Source: Planctomycetota bacterium
GTDB taxonomy: Bacteria; Planctomycetota; UBA8742; UBA2392
DNA: 64,000 bases
Assembly: GCA_027493625.1 (NCBI GenBank)
Contig: JAOSKM010000002.1
Span: 868,001 to 932,000 of the forward strand
Direction: 5' to 3'
Shown here: positions 56,784 to 64,000 of the stretch, piece by piece
How the letters are laid out: each line of letters begins with the position of its first letter
How positions within the stretch are numbered: the stretch's first letter is position 1
Translations under genes and position numbers: made by a program
Notes under the pieces: model-generated
The model's input: the letters and a program-made list of their open reading frames with translations, nothing else
Told to the model about the DNA's origin: nothing
The model's database searches: none

Positions 56784-57157
56784 TTACGCCGCGCCGGGGG
56801 GCCGTCCCAGCGGCCGCTGTTGGGGTTGCCGCCGCGCTTGCGCTCGAGCAGGCAGATGTCGATGTCGGCGTTGGCGGCCGTGAGCCGCAGGATCTGGTCG
56901 ATCACGTTCAGCACCGGTCGCTTGGTGGCGAAGTCGGTGCAGATTTCCGGGCTGCCGGGCGGGTTCATGTGGAAGACGCGGCGTTCGCCGGTGTCGTGGA
57001 AGACGATGGCGACGTAGAATTCGCGCCCTTCGCCCGTCCAGTCGATGATGTCGCGGATGGCGTCTGTGCTCTTGTAGGTGTTCTTGAGCCGGTTACGCCA
57101 CTTGCCGGACCGCGTGGCGGTCATGTCAGGGCGGGTAAGGAAGTAGATCTTCTTCAT
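56784..57157 (-). CDS. small unknown protein (probable frameshift near its end)
   Basis: About 124 residues from the ATG at 57157 (MKKIYFLTRPDMTATRSGKW). As read, the frame stays open to 56102 across the antisense of the glycine-rich region, which is unlikely to be real. If the G-run at 56796-56801 had one more base, the protein would end GRWDGPPGAA at a TAA (56784-56786), just beyond the neighbouring gene's stop. Basic start, then STDAIRDIIDWTGEGREFYV and ICTDFATKRPVLNVIDQILR. No family recognised. Convergent with the secreted protein gene. Confidence 0.45.
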
Positions 57158-57470
57158 GGCGGCGGTCCCGGCCATAGATCGGACGGGAACCGCACGCAAC
57201 TTCAGGAAAAGCATTGAAGTTCGATCGCCGGCTTCCGCGCGTGGTCCGGGAGAACGCGCACGCCCCGGGAAACCACCGCTAAACACGGGTGAACACCAGT
57301 CACCCAGGAGTCAAACATGTGAACCCGTGTTTACCTGTGGTTCCTGATGTCGGGTCTCCAGCCCAACCCCCGTTCGATGATCGAGCTTATCGCCAGACCC
57401 CCGGGCCCCGGCACCGGATTCCTGCCGCTTGCCCCGCCTCAAATCCGCTTTCATCCGTATAACTGTATCC
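57158..57470. other. intergenic region with one inverted repeat
   Basis: 313 bases without a gene. TAAACACGGGT (57280-57290) faces ACCCGTGTTTA (57323-57333), with intervening GAACACC words, another short-word inverted array. The remainder shows no recognised site beyond the promoter area of the RND gene. Confidence 0.6.
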
Positions 57471-60400
57471 ATGAGCGACCTGTTCTCGCCCAGCCAGGCC
57501 CGTGAGCGGCACCCGATACTGGCGTTCTTTGCGCGCCGGCCGGTGACCGTCACGGTGCTGCTGCTCGCCACCGGCGTGCTGGGCCTGATCAGCATGAACC
57601 TGCTGCCGCTGGAGCTGTGGCCGGCCGGCTTCGAGCCCAGGTCGCTGAGCGTGGAGGTGCCCTACAACAAGGCCGGCGACAGCGTTTCTCCGCTCACCGT
57701 GGAACGCGAGGTGACGCTGCCGGTCGAGGCCGAGCTTTCGACCATCCCCGGCATCCAGGAACTGAGCGCGACCTCGAGTCGCGACGGCGCCGAGTTCGAC
57801 ATCTCGTTCGACGGCGAGCGCGACATGGACGAGGCCTATGCCGAGATCATGGCGGCCGTGGAGCGCGCGCGGCTGCGTCTGCCCCCCGATGTCGGTCGCA
57901 TCCAGGTGCGGCGCTTCCGCGGCAGCAGCGGCGGCATGCCGATCGTGTGGGTGAACTTCTTCTGGGAGGACGGCACGGATGACCCGCACCTGGTGCTGGA
58001 GAAGGTGATCCAGCCCTGGCTGGAGTCGATCGACGGCGTGGCGAGCGTGTCCTTCACGGGCGGCAACCGCAAGTTCATCGCGGTCGACCTCGACCCCGAG
58101 AAAACCCGGGCCTACGGCATCAACCTGGCCGAGCTGCTGCAGCGCCTGCGCGGCGACAACTTCCGTGCCCCGGCGGGCAAGACGACCGTGCGCCACCCCA
58201 TCGACGCAGAGGGCAGGCAGGTACAGCAGCGCGAGGTCTACCTGGTGGCCGACACGCGCTTCCGCAGCATCGAGGAAATCGAGAACCTGCCGGTAAGGCC
58301 GGGCCTGCGGGTGGCCGACATCACCCGCCACGGCGGCGGCCACCGCGGGGTGTATGAAACCTACGGCGTCAGCCAGTACGTGCGCGTCAACGGGCAGAAC
58401 GGCGCGACGGCGATGATTTTCAAGAACGGCGACGCCAACACCGTCACGGTGGGAAACCGCATTGAGGCCGCACTGTCCGAGCTGAGCGGCAAGCCGCAGC
58501 TCAAGGGTTTCAACACGCGTGTGGCCTGGAACCAGGGCGACACCATCAAGGAGAGCATTGCCAACCTGATGGAAACCCTGGCCTGGGGCGGGCTGCTGGC
58601 CTTCCTGGTGCTGCTGGTGTTCCTGAAGAGCTGGCGGCTGGCGCTGGTGATCGCGCTGTCGATCCCGCTTTCCATGACGCTGACGCTGGCCGTGATGTAC
58701 CTGTTTGACCAGACCATCAATCTGCTTGCGCTGATGGGCTTCACGCTGGCGGGCGGCATGCTGCTGGACAACAGCATCGTGGTGGCCGAGAACGTGTACC
58801 GCAGGCATTCCCTGGGCGAGCAGCCGGAGGCGCGGTGGCGCGCGGTGCGGGCGAAGTGGGCCTGGCGCTGGTGCTGGCGACCAGCACCACGGTGATCGTG
58901 TTCATCAGTGTGATCTTCCTGGCCGATGAGGCGTTCGTCAGCTTCGTGATGGGCAGGATCGGGCTGCCGGTCTGCCTCAGCCTGGCGTTCAGCATTGTGC
59001 TGGCGCTGGGCGTGATCCCGATGACCATGCAGGGCGCCGGCCTGCTGGGCGCGCATGGCGGCTCGCGGCTGCGCCGCTGGTTCACGGGGCTGCGCGCGCG
59101 GCTGTCGTACCGCTGGCGCGAGCGAAGGGGCGCCGCGCGCCTGCCGCTGCTGGCCGGCATCGCGGCCTGGGAGCTGGCGGCGCTGTTTGCCGGGCGCAAC
59201 GCCGAGGGCCTGCCTGCCACGCCGATCGTCAACCGGCTCGCGCTGTTCTACACCCGCTGGGTGCGCCGGCTGATGCCCGCGCGCTGGATGGTCGTGCCGC
59301 TGCTGCTGGTCGCCACCGGCGCCGCGGCGTGGCTGATGCAGGACTCCATGAACAAGACCGACCAGAACCAGGGCAACCGCGATCGCATCAGCCTGCGCGC
59401 GCGCTTCCCAGCCGGCTCCGACATCATGGTGCAGCGCCGCGCGCTGCTGGTGACGCGGGTCGAGCCGGGCAGCGCGGCCGAGCGTGCCGGCGTCAGGGTC
59501 GGCGACTTCGTGCTGGGCTACAACCGCCGGCCGGTCACTTCGCCTGCCGACCTGGAGATCATGTCCGCCGCCGTGCCGGCCGGGGCGCCTGTGCAGATCA
59601 GCCTGGCGCGCGGCGCGGCCACCGGCTCGCTGGACATCGAGGGCGGGCCCACCGGCATCACCGGCGTGATGGAAGATACCCAGCCCCTGCGCGACGCCAT
59701 TGCGCTGCGCTACGTGTACGAGGTCGAGTCCGTGCTGCTGGGCGTGAAGGGCGCCGACGAAAAGCGCGCCCGCGCCATCCGGCAGGGCATGGGCCCGGAG
59801 CTGGCGCTCGCCACCTACGGCCGCACGCCCGATGAGGCGAAGCAGGAGTACGGCATCCAGACCCTGACCGTGAACTTCAGCGCCAGCAGCGCGCGCTTCC
59901 AGATCTTCATTGAGCCGGAGCGGGTGGCGGAATCCGGCGAGTTGTACAAGAAAATCGTCGCCGCGATTCCCGAGCGCGCGGGGGTCGAGATGCGCGGCCA
60001 GTTCGAGGGCGGCAGCAGCGCGACCAGCGAAGTCAGCATCCGCATCAACGGCCCGGACACCGAGAGGCTGCTGCTGCTGGCGGAGGAAATCGCGCTGCGC
60101 CTGCAGGGCGTGGAAGGCCTGGAAGGCGTGCAGGTCGACTCCGAGGAGGGCATGGACGAGTTGGTCGTGGGCGTGGACCGCCAGCGCGCCGCGGCCATGG
60201 GCGTTGAGCCCGGCTCGCTGTCGCAGGTGCTCGCGTTCCAGCTTTCCGGCACCACGTTGCGCGACTACCAGCAGGGCGACAACCTGCTTCCGCTGCGGGT
60301 GCGTTTTGCGCCGCCCGAGGATTCACAGGGCCATGCGCGTGACCCCAACCTGCAGGACGTGGCGGAAACCCGGGTGTTTACCGGCGGCGGCGCCAGTGTG

Positions 60401-61184
60401 GCGGCCAAGGCAGTCACGCAGTCGAGCGGACTGGCGAAGGCCAGCGTGGGCGAGATCCGCCGCCGCAACCGGCAGACCAGTCTGCGCGTGGTGGGCACCA
60501 CCAGCACCGAGGACCTGCAGCGCATCCGCACCCAGGTGAACTACGCCATGGAAGGCGTGAAGTTCCCGCCCGGCTACACCCAGGAACTGGGCGGGCGCTT
60601 CGGCGACTTCCAGGCGCGCTTCAGCGAGGTGTGGCGCTCGACCATCTGGGCCGGCCTGCTGGTGTTCCTGGTGATGTGCTTCCTGTTCGAGAGCTTCCTC
60701 AAGCCGGTCTGCATCCTGGTGGTCAGCGTGCCGGGGGGCGCTGCTGGGCGGCTTCGGAGCGCTGTGGCTGACCGGCACCCCGGTCGACATCATGACCATG
60801 CTGGGCCTGGTGGTGCTGATCGGCGTGGTGGTCAACAACGGCATCGTGCTGGTGGACCTGATCAACCGGCTGCGGGCCGAGGGAATGCAGCGTGCCGAGG
60901 CCGTGGAAACCGCTGCCCAGCAGCGCTTGCGGCCGATCCTGCTCACCAGCCTGACCACGGCGTTCGGCCTGATCCCGATGGCGATGGGGGACTCGAAGTT
61001 TGTAGGAACGCCTTACTACCCGATGGGGCGCATGGTGCTGGGCGGCATCCTGGTCAGCATGGCCTACACGCTGGTGCTGGTGCCGCTGCTGTACACCATG
61101 CTGGACGACTTCGGCCTCGCCGTGAAGTCCTGGATCGGCGTGATCTTCGGCGAGCGAAAGTCAGGGGAGGCTGCACAGGAGTAA
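57471..61184 (+). CDS. RND-family efflux permease with an inserted PDZ domain (two frameshifts)
   Basis: About 1237 residues after two one-base fixes: one base missing near 58830-58836 (giving QPEAAVARGAGEVGLALVLA), one extra in the G-run 60733-60738 (giving SVPGALLGGFGALWLTGTPV). Typical twelve-helix RND: MNLLPLELWPAGFEPRSLSV at the first periplasmic loop, LALMGFTLAGGMLLDNSIVV in helix 4, and LGLVVLIGVVVNNGIVLVDL in helix 10. After helix 7 and strand ISLRARFPAGSDIMVQRR, a PDZ-like domain is inserted (about 59445-59640: VTRVEPGSAAERAGVRVGDF, VLGYNRRPVTSPADLEIM), before the porter domain resumes. No adaptor or outer-membrane channel gene is adjacent, so partners are elsewhere; substrate unknown. 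The absence of the HME Asp pattern suggests it is not a metal pump. Confidence 0.82.
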
Positions 61185-61186
61185 GG

Positions 61187-61245
61187 TGGGACAAGGCGTA
61201 GGTCCCACCTGTCCCACGAGTCCCACCTGTCCTGTCGACCCATCC
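61187..61245. repeat. second GTGGGAC array
   Basis: GGTGGGAC faces repeated GTCCCACCTGTCCCACGAGT and CCCACCTGTCC, the same words as at 34603-34690 but mostly in opposite orientation. Lies just after the RND stop. The remaining 130 bases before valS hold a CCCC/GGGG small hairpin (CCCCAAGACATGGGG); no T-box consensus seen. Confidence 0.65.
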
Positions 61246-61374
61246 GGCCCGCCTCTTCCCTCGCAACCCTGCCTCGTTATCATTCCGCGCGCTTTGCCGG
61301 GTGTTGCCCGCACGGGGACGCTCCTTTGATCGGGCAAGGCGGCCGCCCCAAGACATGGGGCACTGGAGACAACC

Positions 61375-64000
61375 ATGCCGGCAGAGATGCCTCCGCGCTT
61401 TACGCCCGGAACCATTGAATCCAAGTGGTATTCCTTCTGGACGGAACACGAGCTGTTCAAAGCCGTCCGCGACATCCGGAAAAAACCCTTCACCATCATG
61501 ATCCCGCCGCCCAACGTGACGGGTGCTTTGCACATGGGCCACGCGCTCAATAACACGCTGCAGGACGCGGTGGCCCGCTTCAAGCGCATGCAGGGCTTCT
61601 GCGTGCTGTGGCTGCCGGGCACCGACCACGCGGGCATCGCCACCCAGGCCGTGGTGGAAAAGAAGCTGCTCGCCGAGCAGAAGCTGACGCGCCAGGAACT
61701 CGGCCGCGAAAAGTTCCTCGAGGAAGTGTGGAAGTGGAAGGATGAGTACGGCAACCGCATCCTCAACCAGCTCAGGAAAATCGGCGCCAGCTGCGACTGG
61801 TCGCGCACCCGCTTCACCATGGACGAAGGCCTGACCCGCGCCGTGCGCGAGTCGTTCGTGAAGCTGTGGGAAAAGGGTCTGATCTACCGCGGCTACCGCA
61901 TGATCAACTGGGACTGCAAGCTGCAGACCGCGATCAGTGACGACGAGATCGAAACCAGCGAGGTGAAGGGCAACCTCTGGTACATCCGCTACCAGATCAA
62001 GGAACAGCCCGGGAAGCACGTGGTGGTCGCCACCACCCGCCCCGAGACCCTGTTCGGCGACACGGCCGTGGCCGTGAACCCCGACGACGAGCGCTACTCG
62101 AACCTGGTGGGCAAGTCGCTGCTGCTGCCGATCCTGGGCCGCGAGATCCCGGTGATCGCCGACGAAACCGTGAATGCCGAATTCGGCACCGGCGCCGTGA
62201 AGGTGACGCCCGGCCATGACTTCGCCGACTACGACCGCGGCCAGCGCCACAAGCTGTCCATGATCAACGTGCTGAACAAGGACGGCACGCTGAACGAGCA
62301 GGCGGGCAAGTACCAGGGCATCGAGCGCCTGAAGGCGCGCAAGCAGCTGGTGGACGAGCTGGACGAGCTGGGCCTGCTCGAGCGCGTGGAGGACTACACC
62401 ACCAACGTGCCCCACAGCGACCGCAGCAAGACGCCCGTGGAGCCGCTGCTCAGCGAGCAGTGGTTCGTGAAGATGAAAGAACTCGCGCAGCCCGCCATCA
62501 ACGCCGTGAAGCCCGGCCCCGACGGCAAGCGCGAGATCACCTTCGTGCCCGAGCGCTGGGAAAAGGTGTACCTGGCGTGGCTCGAAAACGTGCGCGACTG
62601 GTGCATCTCGCGCCAGCTCTGGTGGGGCCACCGCATCCCGGTGTGGTATGACGCCGAGGGCAACGCCGTGGCGCTCAAGGAAGACCCGCCGGCCGGCGCA
62701 ACCCACCCGAAGTCCGGCCTGCCGCTGGTGCGCCAGGACGACGACGTGCTCGACACCTGGGCCAGCTCGTGGCTGTGGCCGTTCAGCACGCTGGGCTGGC
62801 CGGAAAAGACGGCCGACCTGGGCTATTTCTACCCCACGCAGTTCCTGAGCACCGCCCGCGACATCATCTACCTGTGGGTGGCGCGCATGGTGATGGCCAG
62901 CTACGAGTTCCTGGACGAGAAGCCGTTCAGCACGGTGTACGTGCACGCCACGGTGCTGGACGCCCAAGGCCGGCGCATGAGCAAGTCGCTGAACAACGGC
63001 ATCGACCCGCTGGACATGGCCGAGCAGTGGGGCGTGGACGCGGTGCGCCTGACGCTGCCGATGCTGACCAGCGAAGGCCAGGACATCAAGCTGGCCGAGT
63101 CGAAGTTCGAGATGGGCCGCAACTTCTGCAACAAGCTCTGGAACGCCTCGCGCTTTGCGATCAGCAACCTGGGAGACTTCGAAGAAGCCATCGGCAAGCT
63201 CTCCGACTCCGAGCGCGCCGGCCTGAACGAGGGCCAGGTGGTGGAGCTGGAGGACTGCTACATCGAGGGTTGCCTGACCAATGCGATCGTGGACGTGACC
63301 GACGCGCTGGAGCGCTACAAGTTCAATGACGCTGCGCAGGCCATGTACCACTTCGTGTGGGACGACTTCTGCGACTGGTACCTCGAGGTGATCAAGCCGC
63401 GGCTGTACGACGGCAAGGGCGGCGAGCGTTCACGGCTGCGGGCCCAGAGCACGCTGGTGCGCGTGCTGGACGGCATCCTGAAGCTGCTGCACCCTTACAT
63501 CCCGTTCATCACCGAGGAAATCTGGCAGACCCTGCGCCCGATGCTGGCAGCCCTGCGCCACGACACGCCGGAACTCGCGCTCGCGATCGCGGCCTGGCCC
63601 AAGGCCAGCAAGGAGCGGCTGTTCACGCCCGAGCGCAGGCGCTTCGGCTTCATGCAGGACGTGACGCGCGCCCTGCGCAACATCAGGGCCGAGCACAGCC
63701 TGGATCCCAAGACGCTGATCGAGGGCGCGCTGAACGTGGCGGGCAAGGAAACCCTCGACCTGCTGGGCGAGGCCGAGCGCGAGACGATCTGCAAGCTGGC
63801 GGGCCTGTCGCGGCTGCAGGTGGCCGTGGGCGCCGCAAAGCCCAAAGCCTCGGCCACCGTGGTGCTGGGCGGCGGCAACGAGGTGTACGTGAACCTCGAG
63901 GGGCTGATCGACTTCAAGATGGAGCTGCTGCGCCTCGAGGCCAACCACGCGAAACTGGCCGAGGGCATCAACAAGATCAAGCGCAAGCTCGAGAACCTCA
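61375..64000 (+). CDS. valS: valyl-tRNA synthetase (partial, 3' end off window)
   Basis: 875 codons are present from the ATG at 61375 (MPAEMPPRFTPGTIESKWYS). Class I signatures: PPPNVTGALHMGHALNNTLQ (HIGH), the CP1 editing domain (VVVATTRPETLFGDTAVAVN, GTGAVKVTPGHDFADYDRG), DVLDTWASSWLWPFSTLGWP and RRMSKSLNNGIDPLDM (KMSKS variant with RMSKS), then the anticodon-binding domain (FVWDDFCDWYLEVIKPRLYD) and the beginning of the C-terminal Val-tRNA coiled coil (EAN-HAKLAEGINKIKRKLE). Charges tRNA-Val; one tRNA-Val gene lies at 7506. Intact frame, no sign of error. Confidence 0.96.
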   Translation, partial: MPAEMPPRFTPGTIESKWYSFWTEHELFKAVRDIRKKPFTIMIPPPNVTGALHMGHALNNTLQDAVARFKRMQGFCVLWLPGTDHAGIATQAVVEKKLLAEQKLTRQELGREKFLEEVWKWKDEYGNRILNQLRKIGASCDWSRTRFTMDEGLTRAVRESFVKLWEKGLIYRGYRMINWDCKLQTAISDDEIETSEVKGNLWYIRYQIKEQPGKHVVVATTRPETLFGDTAVAVNPDDERYSNLVGKSLLLPILGREIPVIADETVNAEFGTGAVKVTPGHDFADYDRGQRHKLSMINVLNKDGTLNEQAGKYQGIERLKARKQLVDELDELGLLERVEDYTTNVPHSDRSKTPVEPLLSEQWFVKMKELAQPAINAVKPGPDGKREITFVPERWEKVYLAWLENVRDWCISRQLWWGHRIPVWYDAEGNAVALKEDPPAGATHPKSGLPLVRQDDDVLDTWASSWLWPFSTLGWPEKTADLGYFYPTQFLSTARDIIYLWVARMVMASYEFLDEKPFSTVYVHATVLDAQGRRMSKSLNNGIDPLDMAEQWGVDAVRLTLPMLTSEGQDIKLAESKFEMGRNFCNKLWNASRFAISNLGDFEEAIGKLSDSERAGLNEGQVVELEDCYIEGCLTNAIVDVTDALERYKFNDAAQAMYHFVWDDFCDWYLEVIKPRLYDGKGGERSRLRAQSTLVRVLDGILKLLHPYIPFITEEIWQTLRPMLAALRHDTPELALAIAAWPKASKERLFTPERRRFGFMQDVTRALRNIRAEHSLDPKTLIEGALNVAGKETLDLLGEAERETICKLAGLSRLQVAVGAAKPKASATVVLGGGNEVYVNLEGLIDFKMELLRLEANHAKLAEGINKIKRKLENL

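Noticed and set aside
56102-57286. A 394-codon minus-strand frame covering the antisense of the glycine-rich region
   Set aside because: Only the part from 57157 to about 56784 looks protein-like; the rest is Pro/Ser-rich antisense of Gly codons.
61246-61374. T-box leader before valS
   Set aside because: No AGGGTGGNACCGCG-like antiterminator sequence or specifier loop could be found.

Overview
This window is GC-rich, densely coded chromosomal DNA from a diderm bacterium: it has a TonB-dependent receptor, three RND permeases, an outer-membrane efflux channel of the TolC type and lipoproteins. FHA, TPR and PDZ/HEAT proteins, a PrkA kinase, SelB and low-operon-density housekeeping genes together suggest a Planctomycetota-like MAG, but this is an inference; no rRNA or other strong marker is present. 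At least ten genes need one-base corrections to read through, nearly all at homopolymers of 4 to 6 bases, which looks like uncorrected long-read sequence rather than gene decay. Each affected gene is given here as one CDS with the break stated.

Region by region. 1-7.5 kb: end of a membrane protein, a COQ4-like protein, a tandem hairpin repeat, selB, and a double-FHA membrane protein. 7.5-7.8 kb: tRNA-Val(GAC) whose 3' half and downstream hairpin are duplicated. 7.8-13.5 kb: a TonB-dependent receptor behind a cobalamin riboswitch, then a three-gene operon (PhnD-like binding protein, core MetE-like methyltransferase, acyl-CoA-dehydrogenase-fold flavoprotein lacking the usual catalytic Glu). 13.8-16.1 kb: tetR-osmC divergent from a zinc-less MDR oxidoreductase with a clear palindromic operator.

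16.1-34.0 kb is a metal-resistance island of two minus-strand operons. The first has a small Cys-rich secreted protein, cusC-, cusB-, copA- and cusA-like genes, a YHS-type protein and a SHOCT protein. The second has a small Cys/His-rich secreted protein, czcCBA-like genes and a His-rich lipoprotein. Both begin with near-identical MerR-type promoters (TTGAAC, 19-bp spacer carrying a CCGTAG/CTACGG dyad), each placed so that transcription would start at or next to the start codon. Both leader proteins share an architecture. This paired arrangement is the most interesting system in the window; its MerR regulator is not encoded here.

34.1-46.7 kb: thioesterase, YkgJ-type Cys-cluster protein, PTS enzyme I, MscS-like channel, PrkA, a multi-span membrane protein translationally coupled to an ImpE/TagJ-like protein, a ParE/RelE-type toxin-antitoxin pair, a PII protein without the T-loop tyrosine, and a coiled-coil membrane protein. 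46.8-54.0 kb: an Rrf2-led operon encoding a double-activase protein of the 2-hydroxyacyl-CoA dehydratase activase superfamily, a PDZ/HEAT protein, and the separate HgdB-like partner with a Cys-rich tail. 54.4-57.2 kb: a secreted glycine-rich protein and an unknown small gene. 57.5-64 kb: an RND permease with a PDZ domain inserted in its periplasmic loop, and valS running off the end.

Intergenic gaps repeatedly carry inverted arrays of short 7-9 base words (CCACGAA, ACCAATT, CAGGTTT, GTGGGAC), unrelated in sequence but alike in design.
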